This document shows positions 19,801 to 26,702 of a stretch of DNA of 64,000 nt, piece after piece. The stretch is from an uncultured Lachnospiraceae bacterium. GTDB taxonomy: Bacteria > Bacillota > Clostridia > Lachnospirales > Lachnospiraceae. The notes under the pieces were generated by a model. That model saw only the letters and a list, made by a program, of their open reading frames with translations, was not told the DNA's origin and did no database searches. Location of the stretch: assembly GCA_902801515.1 (NCBI GenBank), contig CADCII010000015.1, positions 31,087 through 95,086 on the forward strand. The letters are read 5' to 3'. Both the position numbers and the translations under genes were made by a program. The first letter of the stretch is position 1; the number at the start of each line of letters is the position of its first letter.

Positions 19801-20787
19801 CTGACAGATATTGGAAAGAATGCTTTTCGCGATTGTTATGATATAAAGATTATCCGGTATCAGGATCAGGATTTTGATGAAGCTTCTTCCGAATATGAGA
19901 AACACTTCAGCATTGATCTTTATAACGATGAAAACGGCAGGCTGATCGATGATCAGGGCAATGAATACTACTATGATGAAGAGAATACTGAACTGTACAG
20001 ACTGGATGGATCCGGGGGAAAGATTCCTGTCAGAGAGTACTACAGACAGAAACTGATTCAAGAGGGATATACAGCAAGTGAAGTAGATGATTTCTTTGCT
20101 GCAGATATCATAGAATACCATAGAGCAACACCTGATAACGATGAAGACATTCTTTCTGCAGCATCTATTTCGGATTTATCAGTCAGGGGCAGATATGCAT
20201 TCTTCATTAGAAGAAAGAAATATGTCAGTGCGACTGCAGATAAGCAGAAAAGAGCGCAGACAGCTCTTAATAAATCAACTAAGACGTCTTCCCGCCCGAC
20301 AGTCAGGATCAGTTACAGAGGAACGATCTATATGACAGCGGGCAAGAAACTCCGGGGTGCCCGTGTATATGGGATGAAGAGCGGGGACAGTGTGCTTAAG
20401 TGGAAATCCTCCAAAACGACGGTTGTACGCGTTAACTCTAAAACCGGTATGCTGACAGCAAAGAAAAAGGGGACTGCGGCTATCACGGTTACGACCCGTT
20501 ATGGCGCCCGTGCATCTTTCATAGTAAAAGTCACTAAACCGACTGTAAGGCTCAGTAAAAAGAGGGTGACCATGCAAACAGGAACCAGTACTATGGTTGC
20601 TGTAAGTATGGTATCAGGAGACAGGATATCATCGGTGAAATCCAGCAAGAAGAAGGTAGTGCGGGTTGTTCGCCTGGGGAAGAGTATCTATCTGATTGCC
20701 AGGAAAAAGGGGACAGCAAAGATAACGGTACGAACCAAATATGGCGGAAAGAAAACGCTGAAAGTTATTGTGAAAAAGGCGAAATAG
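16807..20787 (+). CDS. BspA-like secreted LRR protein with C-terminal Big2 domains
   Basis: This 1326-residue protein begins after AAAGGAGAG, 17 bases behind the kinase stop. Order of parts: signal peptide (ends VYAGEA), an acidic stretch to about residue 95, a cap (CGTNVKWKLDANGKLTV), and a first LRR_5 array of 23-residue units (about 140-480). A second cap (CGPEVTWTLDEQGVLTI, about 575) and a second LRR_5 array (about 610-1020) follow, then a linker with an acidic YYYDEE segment, and two Big2-type Ig-like domains (about 1155-1326). Repeats are conserved at DNA level: 17525-17560 and 17594-17629 are identical with a 69-base offset. BspA-like proteins are surface adhesins. No sortase motif is present. 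Confidence 0.92.
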   Translation: MRRKQHAVISLVLAGVLCAGNISSAVYAGEAGIIEDVSVITEETESEETEASCDVEDLMICEDEDGQEEEVYDNFMEEELSVAEDSGDADIVEEGVCGTNVKWKLDANGKLTVYSGSDTPQPMSDYSDGQSPFSDDERIETVVIGPNVSSIGAYAFSGCCCISSMELQSSVYDINGTAFQWCDSLSSIILSEDNNHFAFKEGVLYNREFTKLIFCIKRKDSVVIPDTVKQIGPFAFAGCSNLSSITIPDSVTEIGVHAFDECTNLSSITIPDSVKELGEYSFNNCRGLTSVVISNSVTEIGAFTFWDCEGLTSVTVPDSVSVLGKYAFGRCKKIKEVNLSNNLTTISEAAFGACESLKTIRIPESVQEIGIFAFTNCGLEEFIFPHGVSVIEGNIFSNCYHLRKVFIPDTITEIKTSAFRNCSSLRKLYIPQSVRNNGIETGAFSEHLETVLYGYKESYAEKYAEVFGLPFSQVFYHGIVSFDEEKNVWIDEDTGRFWEYDSKQSAYHFFDPSVNEWVSAAAIAGDGSDYSTFLISYSNGMAELIVAADNNTIGEEDPVELDPIGEDNKTGRCGPEVTWTLDEQGVLTIDGTGRVYEFGPQSSPFYNSPLIRSVIIGEGVTNIGAYMFHLCKNLESISIPDQVSKIGKEAFGGCISLESITVPAGVKVVYDDTYSGCVNLSEVKYLGDISYIGEGAFLNCKKLEALPSFKSVEAIRSIAFQNCDGLKEISIPEGVQIIDYYAFSGCKNVRSVAIPKSVSAIVTPFSGCSQLESFDVDPENIFYKSSDGIIYSKDGKSLVMCPPAVTELSLLDGTTQIRDWAFYDCRIKNIDNFGSVERIGTCAFCRCTELLQAPISSVTKYIGNEAFSHCSSLEGVSLSDSVTKIGQRAFAECDNLSDVRLPGNITELPASLFWGCRSLVSIEIPQTVALIGNCAFAECSNLTKVLFGSSSSLSHIGEYAFRNCIVLSGIALPSEVTAVDQAAFSGCWNLGEIWIPDHLTDIGKNAFRDCYDIKIIRYQDQDFDEASSEYEKHFSIDLYNDENGRLIDDQGNEYYYDEENTELYRLDGSGGKIPVREYYRQKLIQEGYTASEVDDFFAADIIEYHRATPDNDEDILSAASISDLSVRGRYAFFIRRKKYVSATADKQKRAQTALNKSTKTSSRPTVRISYRGTIYMTAGKKLRGARVYGMKSGDSVLKWKSSKTTVVRVNSKTGMLTAKKKGTAAITVTTRYGARASFIVKVTKPTVRLSKKRVTMQTGTSTMVAVSMVSGDRISSVKSSKKKVVRVVRLGKSIYLIARKKGTAKITVRTKYGGKKTLKVIVKKAK

Positions 20788-20813
20788 CAGCTGATATGAA
20801 AGGCTGTAGCTAT

Positions 20814-20842
20814 CGAAAGGACGGGGAATGCCCGTCCTTTCG
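20814..20842 (+). terminator. Terminator of the 16807 gene
   Basis: CGAAAGGACGGG (20814-20825), loop GAATG, CCCGTCCTTTCG (20831-20842): a perfect 12-bp stem, followed by CATTTC. Confidence 0.8.
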
Positions 20843-20874
20843 CATTTCAGTAGTTGATGCGGTTTTTGATATAG

Positions 20875-20917
20875 GGGAACTGAGTTTTACAGAACAGGCT
20901 CCTGTGGCTGTTATGAT
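20875..20917 (+). promoter_or_regulatory. Island promoter element, copy 4
   Basis: GGGAACTGAGTTTTACAG at 20875-20892 and TATGAT at 20912-20917, 17 nt after ACAGAA. The left half of the inverted repeat is degenerate in this copy. It would transcribe the small ORF at 20970 and, through the hairpin at 21151, possibly the signal peptidase. Confidence 0.65.
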
Positions 20918-20969
20918 GCAGATAACCTACATACAGACAACAGGAAATTCAAAAACGGAGGGTTGCAGA

Positions 20970-21068
20970 GTGAGGCAAAAAAGTAAATGGTCAACCCGTG
21001 GGGGAGAGTTCATTCAGATCGTAGTTTGGAAGGGCAAGTATACAGGGTACCTAAACTTCGTTAAATGA
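20970..21068 (+). CDS. Possible 32-residue peptide
   Basis: A GTG start lies 7 bases after GGAGGG and about 45 bases downstream of promoter copy 4. The peptide is basic and aromatic (VRQKSKWSTRGGEF, ending YTGYLNFVK). It could be a real small gene or the stump of a longer deleted gene, since other genes in this island are truncated. No homology is recognised. Confidence 0.35.
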   Translation: MRQKSKWSTRGGEFIQIVVWKGKYTGYLNFVK

Positions 21069-21150
21069 ACGTTCTCCTGAAGAAGACGATGATGATGACT
21101 TTTAACTGATTTATTAACAGATTTCTGAGGCTGTATGCAGTCAGGATGCT

Positions 21151-21180
21151 GAGATCCCCGGCTTAATAGCCGGGGATCTC
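21151..21180 (+). terminator. Strong hairpin before signal peptidase gene
   Basis: GAGATCCCCGGC (21151-21162), loop TTAATA, GCCGGGGATCTC (21169-21180): perfect 12-bp stem followed by CTTATAAG, with no long T run. It could terminate or attenuate transcription into the gene at 21214. Confidence 0.65.
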
Positions 21181-21213
21181 CTTATAAGAGTTGATATAAC
21201 AAAGGAGATCAAA

Positions 21214-21774
21214 ATGTGTGAGTTGAGCAATGCGCAAAAACCTGTCCTGAAGGAACTTTTTTCGTGGATTCAGGTTATCGCGGCCGCAGTCATCTTTGCG
21301 TTGTTTATTAACAATGTGATCATTATCAATGCCTCTGTTCCGTCTGGTTCTATGGAGAATACCATCACGACCGGCAGCAGACTGCTTGGCTTCAGGCTGT
21401 CATATACTTTCGCAGATCCCAAGAGAGGTGATATCGTAGTTTTCAAATATCCTGTTGCGAAGGCTATGACAAGAGAAGAGCGAAAAGAAAACGATGTACA
21501 AGAGACATACGTGAAAAGAATTATAGGTCTCCCTAGAGAAACGATTGTTATCCGTGATTTAAAAATCTATATAGACGAATCGGACACTCCTCTTTCCGAG
21601 AACTATCTTCCTGAAAAATGGAATATAAAAAACACAGATCAAGTGTATCATGTGCCTGAAAACTGCTATTTTCTTCTGGGTGATAATCGCAATAATTCTG
21701 CAGATTCCAGATATTGGGCGGAGGAAGCTTTTGATTATGGGGTTGCTGACAGTATTGAGGAATCCGAGCATTAA
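21214..21774 (+). CDS. Type I signal peptidase with altered C-terminus
   Basis: This membrane-bound serine protease of the S26 family cleaves signal peptides on the outer face of the membrane. The 186-residue protein starts after AAAGGAGATC. It has an N-terminal helix (about 18-40), the catalytic serine Ser46 in PSGSM, the RGDIVVFKYP box, the general base Lys101 in YVKRIIGLP, and the GDNRNNSADSR box at about 156-166. After DSRYW the usual last 20-25 residues of the family (a GKA.FRYWP-like strand) are missing and replaced by AEEAFDYGVADSIEESEH. The DNA just beyond encodes the tail of an unrelated HTH protein in another frame. It may be dedicated to the many secreted proteins around it, if still active. 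Confidence 0.88.
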   Translation: MCELSNAQKPVLKELFSWIQVIAAAVIFALFINNVIIINASVPSGSMENTITTGSRLLGFRLSYTFADPKRGDIVVFKYPVAKAMTREERKENDVQETYVKRIIGLPRETIVIRDLKIYIDESDTPLSENYLPEKWNIKNTDQVYHVPENCYFLLGDNRNNSADSRYWAEEAFDYGVADSIEESEH

Positions 21775-21865
21775 GCTTCTTCAGCGCTTGGCAGACGGTA
21801 TGGGAATGGTTCTGAATGTAACCTTTACTCCGAAGGATGCTGTCGTAGGAATCAAAAAGATTTGA
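21746..21865 (+). pseudogene. 3' remnant of an XRE-type HTH regulator
   Basis: In a frame different from the signal peptidase, 39 codons read LTVLRNPSIKLLQRLADGMG (then MVLNVTFTPKD) and end in TGA at 21865. The phrase 'P-S-x-K-L-L-Q-R-L-A-D-G-M-G-M-x-L-x-V-x-F-x-P' matches the C-terminal half of XRE/HigA-type helix-turn-helix proteins. The N-terminal half with the DNA-binding helices is absent. It overlaps the last 29 bases of the signal peptidase ORF, so a deletion appears to have joined the two. Confidence 0.6.
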
Positions 21866-21910
21866 TGGTTTTGATGTACTTTTGAAAAGTACATAAGAGC
21901 GGTATGTACT

Positions 21911-21931
21911 GGACGGGGTCAATCCCCGTCC
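21911..21931 (+). terminator. Hairpin terminator
   Basis: GGACGGGG (21911-21918), loop TCAAT, CCCCGTCC (21924-21931), then ATTCACTTT. Confidence 0.7.
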
Positions 21932-21987
21932 ATTCACTTTCTGCGGACAACTTCATATACAGTGGACATATACAGCGGTTATTACGG

Positions 21988-22030
21988 GGAAAGTCCATCT
22001 TACAGAACGCGTATTTATTGTCGATATAAT
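21988..22030 (+). promoter_or_regulatory. Island promoter element, copy 5
   Basis: GGAAAGTCCATCTTACAG at 21988-22005 and a perfect TATAAT at 22025-22030, 17 nt after ACAGAA. It lies 90 bases before the ATG at 22120. One of the best copies. Confidence 0.75.
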
Positions 22031-22119
22031 GATCTCACAAAAAAGAACCCCTGTTTTGGCGGCAGCGGGATCCGCTATTGATACGTTAGCGACTGACATT
22101 TATTTAAGGAGGAGACGAA

Positions 22120-22311
22120 ATGACAGGAATCGGAATTGCAATTATTGTTGTATCTATACTGATTATACTTGAGTATGACAGTATGCTGCTGTTGGCATTC
22201 AGCTTTCTTACCGGGATTGGTTTCATAATAGCCGGCAGCAAGCTGGGGGAACTGATGAAGAGAGTGGATTCGGTTTCCAGAAATGAAGGGGAAGAATCTT
22301 TGCCGGAGTAA
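22120..22311 (+). CDS. Small two-helix membrane protein
   Basis: The protein has 63 residues, with a strong TAAGGAGGAG ribosome site. Two hydrophobic helices (about 2-18, IGIAIIVVSILIILEY, and 22-42, MLLLAFSFLTGIGFIIAG) are followed by a charged tail (KLGELMKRVDSVSRNEGEE). It has its own promoter element and terminator, so it forms a one-gene transcript. Function unknown. Confidence 0.75.
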   Translation: MTGIGIAIIVVSILIILEYDSMLLLAFSFLTGIGFIIAGSKLGELMKRVDSVSRNEGEESLPE

Positions 22312-22406
22312 CATAGCGACGGATGAAAGCAGTCTGTATAAAAGTACAGGCATGACGGTATATGTGATTATAAAGAGAACAACAGGTTAGCAGTAATATA
22401 TAGTGT

Positions 22407-22433
22407 CCCGGGACCTTGCCATAAGGCTCCGGG
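22407..22433 (+). terminator. Hairpin terminator of the 22120 gene
   Basis: CCCGG...CCTT pairs with AAGG...CCGGG across 22407-22433, followed by ATTCTTTG. Confidence 0.65.
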
Positions 22434-22462
22434 ATTCTTTGTATATCTGGCCTGGCTCTCAG

Positions 22463-22505
22463 GGAAAGTCCATCTTACAGAACGAGCCGCCGGTACTGTT
22501 AAGAT
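22463..22505 (+). promoter_or_regulatory. Island promoter element, copy 6
   Basis: GGAAAGTCCATCTTACAG at 22463-22480, identical over 18 bases to copy 5, and TAAGAT at 22500-22505, 17 nt after ACAGAA. It precedes the three-gene run of Cys-motif membrane proteins. Confidence 0.75.
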
Positions 22506-22587
22506 ACAGACAACAAGAACATGAATTGCAGCGATTATAGGAAGCATGTTCAGATCGTACAGTTCAGAGGAGACGGAGGTTACGATT

Positions 22588-23040
22588 ATGAATAAAGGAA
22601 CGAGATTAGGGTTGGCGGCGGTGATCCTGATTATCATTGTATCGGGATTCGCCGGATATACAGTACGGACGAATGGGATGACAGACATATACAATACTGC
22701 CCTTCAGCTTCATGAAGCGACGGATCCGAAGAAGCTCTGGAATCTTCCTGTCTTAGATATCCGCAGGAGCAGATCAACAGAAGACGGCGAAGAAGATAAT
22801 TCTGCATCCAGTCAGAGCACTATAGTACCGTCTGTCAACTATATCACCTGTCCGAGCTGCGGTGGTGCCGGAAGGTTTATCTGCGGAATCTGTGGAGGAA
22901 CCGGGCAGCAGTATATACCGAATCTGTATTACGATGCTGTCATGGGATGGACCGGCGGATACCAGGGCTGCGGCGGCTGCGGCGGAAGCGGTGGAACAGT
23001 TTGCTCAACCTGCGGCGGAACCGGACAGGTTATAGGCTGA
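22588..23040 (+). CDS. Membrane-anchored DnaJ-type zinc-finger protein without J domain
   Basis: The protein has 150 residues from the ATG at 22588, eight bases after GGAGGT; the frame is open from 22546. One N-terminal hydrophobic helix (about 6-25, LGLAAVILIIIVSGFAGY) is followed by a short linker and four CxxCxGxG-like motifs: CPSCGGAG, CGICGGTG, CGGCGGSG and CSTCGGTG. In DnaJ this cluster binds two zinc ions and unfolded protein. The J domain and substrate-binding C-terminal domains of DnaJ are absent. Predicted topology places the zinc region outside or inside depending on helix orientation, which I cannot settle. First gene of a run of three Cys-motif proteins (22588, 23082, 23706). Confidence 0.85.
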   Translation: MNKGTRLGLAAVILIIIVSGFAGYTVRTNGMTDIYNTALQLHEATDPKKLWNLPVLDIRRSRSTEDGEEDNSASSQSTIVPSVNYITCPSCGGAGRFICGICGGTGQQYIPNLYYDAVMGWTGGYQGCGGCGGSGGTVCSTCGGTGQVIG

Positions 23041-23081
23041 TAGGATTGCAGACTGAGAAAGAATGGAAGGAGACAAATGAT

Positions 23082-23663
23082 ATGTATTGCAGTAAATGTG
23101 GGCAGATGCTGCCAGACGGAATGAAATATTGCACTAAGTGCGGATCCTTATTATCGGAATCCGCCCCGGATGTAAAACCGAAAGATATAACCTTGGGTAT
23201 GGCTGCGGATGCAGCAGGCATATCTGATGTGGAAGCAGCAGACGTACCAGACGTACAGCCCAAGACTTATATGTCTGAAGAAAGCGTTACCAACCAGCTT
23301 CTTCGGGAAATTCTGCAGAAGCTTGACGAGAACAAGTGTGATCTTCGAAGCAATCAGAAATATAAAGTCACAGACAAACCGACAATAAACAGCGAATCAG
23401 CAAATATCGGCGGCAGTATTACGGCATATGTTTTGTGTGCGCTCTCTGTTATTTATATGACTCTCATTGTGTATACGTCAGTGATTACCTACACGGGAGA
23501 TGTGCTTGACCTTCTACAGTATATAATCCCGAATCTTGTGATCTGCGCAGTTATATGGGGTCTTGGAATGTGTGTCCATCATCTGCATCATATTTATCAT
23601 AGTCAGAAAGATTTCTATGAGAGTCACAAGACACCGACAGGTTTTGAGGAGTTGGAGGATTAA
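23082..23663 (+). CDS. Zinc-ribbon membrane protein
   Basis: The protein has 193 residues, starting MYCSKCGQMLPDGMKYCTKC, which is a classic two-CxxC N-terminal zinc ribbon; the ribosome site GGAAGGAG is in front. A flexible Asp/Glu-rich linker (about 30-75) and a helical stretch (NQLLREILQKLDENK) follow. Two transmembrane helices lie at about 115-140 and 150-172, and a His-rich segment (CVHHLHHIYHSQ) after them. It belongs with the 22588 and 23706 genes in one probable transcript. No enzymatic motif. Confidence 0.82.
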   Translation: MYCSKCGQMLPDGMKYCTKCGSLLSESAPDVKPKDITLGMAADAAGISDVEAADVPDVQPKTYMSEESVTNQLLREILQKLDENKCDLRSNQKYKVTDKPTINSESANIGGSITAYVLCALSVIYMTLIVYTSVITYTGDVLDLLQYIIPNLVICAVIWGLGMCVHHLHHIYHSQKDFYESHKTPTGFEELED

Positions 23664-23705
23664 GACATCGTTAAGTATCTTATGTAAAGCAAGAGGAGAG
23701 ATTCT

Positions 23706-25439
23706 ATGTATTGTCCGGAATGTGGTAAACAGAATAGAGAGGACGCCAATTACTGCGGCTATTGCGGATACAGACTCCAGGTCTTGATGGACCACGATCC
23801 GGCGTATGCCCCGGAATTCCCGGAAGGGGATCTGCTTCTATCCGACAGCCCGGCTATGGAGGAGGAAGAATGTACAGAGTCTTTAAAAGAGGATGACGTA
23901 GATATAATTGACAAGACTGGAACTTCCGCCCGGAGAGTCTGGAAGAATCGTTTCTGGATCATGGGCATCCTGTGGCTGATTGCTCCTTACGCTGGACAGC
24001 TCATTCTTCTCACTCTTCCCAATGTGTATGTAAAGCGCATCATCGATCTGTTCAGCAACAGTGCGGTATACGGACAGCTTTCTGCAGAAATGGCGAGGAT
24101 CAGTGAATCGATCAGCAACCTCCGTTTTTCTGGGGTGTCAGATATCATTCCGATGGCTGGAAGGACAGTTTCTCTATTTGTACAGGTTCTGAGAGCCGGG
24201 GCAGCGATAATCATCCTCACGATACGAACACTTCCTGTTTTTTTCCTGCCTCTGCTTGTCCTTTCCGGACTGCTGTTAGCTGGCAGGTTCCTGCTTGAAA
24301 GAGGAGCTGCCTGGCGCCTGTTCAAGAAAGCAGGAATGGCACCATGGAAGAGCATTATTCCGGTCTATAACATTTACTGCAGAGTGAAGATCGCGACACA
24401 TGAGACGAAACTGTTCTGGCGCAGTTTGATTGTTGTTCTATGCGAGACAGTTGTGTCAGGGGCTCTCATTCGACAGCTGTTCACACTCCAGGGGCTGGAG
24501 GGAGCACCGAATACTGAGGGGATTAAGCTTATTGTGCTCTTGATCGTACAGATAGCTTTACTGCTGTATGTCCTGGTAATGACCCTGAAGGTTTATCATA
24601 GTATGGGAGTCTGCTTTGGATATGGACGGACGTTCCTGATAGTAACAGCGTTGGTGCTGCCTATATTATTCCTTGCAGTCTATTATGAATTCATTTCCGC
24701 AACCCCATATCCAGGCGTCTCAACCGTTGAGGACATTTTCACTCTGATAACATTTTTAAGTTTTCCGAAGCTTACTGAGTTCCTGCTTGGCTGGAATGAC
24801 GATGCCTACCTTGAAGAAGACTTTGGCTGGGAGCCCCGGAGCTGCCGAAGTGTTGGGATTGTAATTGCTATAACCGCCGGGCTGCTGGTTGCACTTGCTG
24901 CAGGTATACGATTTGGCGGAAAGGGAGCGGAACTGAATCCGCTAAATGCTGCTGTGGCAGAAAGCGAAGTCTCGCAGACAGATGTGACAACTCAGCTATC
25001 TCCGGCTCCAGAAGATTCCTCTCTGTTAACGCCCGCGCAGGAGACAGACCCCGGGAATTCAATGGTTCCGGCATCTGCGCAGGAAACACCTTCTCAACCT
25101 TCAACAGATACCTGTATGGGTGGCGGCGTGACGGTATCGTATGTTGGATCTGACAAAGGCAGCAACACTGTCACACTGCGGATCGAGAACAACATCGATT
25201 CCAATATCTCTCTTTTCGGGTTGCCCACACAGATCATCAACGGACAAAGTATCAGCCTGAATCCATATGCAAATATGGGATTAACAAGAGAGGAGATACT
25301 GCCGGATACATATCGGGATATTACATTCGCAGTCGACACACAGCTGCTTGACACAGGAGGAACGATCCAGGGAGAGCTGTTTATTCTGAACCCGACCATA
25401 GAGGATCGTATCTACTCCATAGATATCGCAGCGAAATAA
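23706..25439 (+). CDS. Zinc-ribbon polytopic membrane protein, DUF5684-like, with outer domain
   Basis: The protein has 577 residues after a GAGGAGAG site. An N-terminal zinc ribbon (MYCPECGKQ...YCGYCGYRL) is followed by about eight transmembrane helices. The stretch around 215-235 (FKKAGMAPWKSIIPVYNIY) matches the signature of DUF5684-type membrane proteins. After the last helix (about 385-403) comes a Ser/Thr/Pro-rich linker and a beta-rich domain of about 105 residues, probably outside the cell. It is the last gene of the Cys-motif run and lies 12 bases before family X, so signalling and membrane genes are cotranscribed here. Role unknown. Confidence 0.82.
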   Translation: MYCPECGKQNREDANYCGYCGYRLQVLMDHDPAYAPEFPEGDLLLSDSPAMEEEECTESLKEDDVDIIDKTGTSARRVWKNRFWIMGILWLIAPYAGQLILLTLPNVYVKRIIDLFSNSAVYGQLSAEMARISESISNLRFSGVSDIIPMAGRTVSLFVQVLRAGAAIIILTIRTLPVFFLPLLVLSGLLLAGRFLLERGAAWRLFKKAGMAPWKSIIPVYNIYCRVKIATHETKLFWRSLIVVLCETVVSGALIRQLFTLQGLEGAPNTEGIKLIVLLIVQIALLLYVLVMTLKVYHSMGVCFGYGRTFLIVTALVLPILFLAVYYEFISATPYPGVSTVEDIFTLITFLSFPKLTEFLLGWNDDAYLEEDFGWEPRSCRSVGIVIAITAGLLVALAAGIRFGGKGAELNPLNAAVAESEVSQTDVTTQLSPAPEDSSLLTPAQETDPGNSMVPASAQETPSQPSTDTCMGGGVTVSYVGSDKGSNTVTLRIENNIDSNISLFGLPTQIINGQSISLNPYANMGLTREEILPDTYRDITFAVDTQLLDTGGTIQGELFILNPTIEDRIYSIDIAAK

Positions 25440-25451
25440 CAGGACAGAGTC

Positions 25452-26696
25452 ATGACAAATACGAATTACCCCGAATTATTCCAGCAAATTGATCTCGACC
25501 GCTCCATCAAGGACTTTGAATATACGCGCAGGGCAATGAAGAACATACGCACCCTCACGCAGTCTGAAGATTTCCGGACGATGGATTCAGAGACGATATA
25601 TAACTACCTGCAGGATAACCAGACCTTTGTGTTTTTCTGCGATTACCTGAAGCGGTACATTTACCAGAATGTAGGAATAGAAGAGCCTTTTTCTGAGGTC
25701 GACGATGTGGTGTATCGCACCATACTGCGAGATTCCTTTGAAGCGACCAGAACGCCGAAATCTTTTACACCGACGTCCACAAAATGGAACGCGATCTTTA
25801 ATAACTGGCTGAAACAGTACTCGGTAAGAAGATCAACGGTGTTTATTCTGGGATTTGGTCTGCATATGCCCGTTGAAGATGTCTCCGAGTTTCTGACTAA
25901 GGTACTGAAGGAAGAGGACTTCCGTTTTGACGATGCGCAGGAAGTGATCTACTGGTTCTGCTACAGGAACGGCTTTGGATATCCGAAGGCAGTGGCGCTT
26001 CAGGAAGCCTATGAAACCCTGGATACGAAGGTACTGCCAGAGGATAAGCCGGTAATGAAGGCAGAGGATATCCTGCTTTTGCCGGACTTCCATCTGGAGG
26101 ATGAGGAAGATCTTCTTTTCTACCTTGCCTGCCTGAAGGGATCTGGCGAACAGTCGCACCAGCTTAATGCCTTTAGACATTTTTCGGAGCTTGTGGAAGA
26201 AGCCAGGGAGGAGATTGCCCGCTATTATACGAAAGACGATGGCGAGGAAGAGGCTGACAATAAAGGCAGGAAAAAGACCTGGAACCGCGCGGATATATCA
26301 AATGGCGATATTGAAAAATGGATCTGCAGCGGGATCCCTACCACGGGAAACGGGAACCTTATGAAGGCGTCTGACTCGACGCTCAGCAGGCTCTTTGGAA
26401 ACCATCGTATGAGCAGGCAGCGGCTGGATGAACTCCTTTCAAAGAAATCGCCCGTAGAGCGCTTTGACCTGATAACAATGAAGTTTTTTCTTGTCGCTAT
26501 ATCCCCGATCGATGATGCCGCCGAACGCTACAGGACATTTGCCGAACAGATGAATGAAATACTCGAAGACAGCCATATGATGAGCATTTATCCTGCCAAC
26601 CCATATGAGGCGTTCATACTGTTGTGCCTGATGACTGATGGGCCGCTGGCAGTATATTCCGATATATGGGAGATGTCTTACCATAATGAGGATTGA
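25452..26696 (+). CDS. Family X cytosolic protein, copy 1
   Basis: The protein has 414 residues, no signal peptide, no membrane helix and is predicted mostly helical. It is a paralogue of the protein at 34957 across its whole length; shared blocks include DYLKRYIY, TSTKW, VRRSTVFILGFGL, FLTKVLKEEDF, ICSGIPTT-NGNL-KAS, MSRQRLDELL, ERFDLIT and NPYEAF. The segment VFILGFGLHM...FLTKVLKE, repeated in style near LSRQR, loosely resembles helical modules next to HTH domains in clostridial regulators; this is a weak impression. The next gene, a PP2C phosphatase, begins 6 bases after its stop. I do not recognise a named family. A regulator or substrate of the kinase/phosphatase pair is the natural guess. 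Confidence 0.85.
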   Translation: MTNTNYPELFQQIDLDRSIKDFEYTRRAMKNIRTLTQSEDFRTMDSETIYNYLQDNQTFVFFCDYLKRYIYQNVGIEEPFSEVDDVVYRTILRDSFEATRTPKSFTPTSTKWNAIFNNWLKQYSVRRSTVFILGFGLHMPVEDVSEFLTKVLKEEDFRFDDAQEVIYWFCYRNGFGYPKAVALQEAYETLDTKVLPEDKPVMKAEDILLLPDFHLEDEEDLLFYLACLKGSGEQSHQLNAFRHFSELVEEAREEIARYYTKDDGEEEADNKGRKKTWNRADISNGDIEKWICSGIPTTGNGNLMKASDSTLSRLFGNHRMSRQRLDELLSKKSPVERFDLITMKFFLVAISPIDDAAERYRTFAEQMNEILEDSHMMSIYPANPYEAFILLCLMTDGPLAVYSDIWEMSYHNED

Positions 26697-26702
26697 TTAC
26701 TT

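Larger units (their letters stand above)
20788..21213 (+). other. Intergenic region between LRR gene and signal peptidase
   Basis: This 426-base stretch contains a terminator (20814-20842), promoter element copy 4 (20875-20917), a possible 32-codon gene (20970-21068), about 80 bases with nothing recognised, and a second strong hairpin (21151-21180) just before the signal peptidase. The frame open from 20796 runs through both terminator and promoter and is not a gene. Confidence 0.7.
21866..22119 (+). other. Gap with palindrome, hairpin and promoter
   Basis: Holds a perfect palindrome (21874-21894: ATGTACTTTT, central G, AAAAGTACAT), a terminator hairpin (21911-21931), promoter copy 5 (21988-22030) and a roughly 70-base leader before the next gene. 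Confidence 0.7.

Noticed and set aside
20796-21068. 90-codon plus-strand frame after the LRR gene
   Set aside because: Its first 55 codons run through a perfect terminator hairpin and a promoter element. Only the last 33 codons, with a GTG and ribosome site, could be real.
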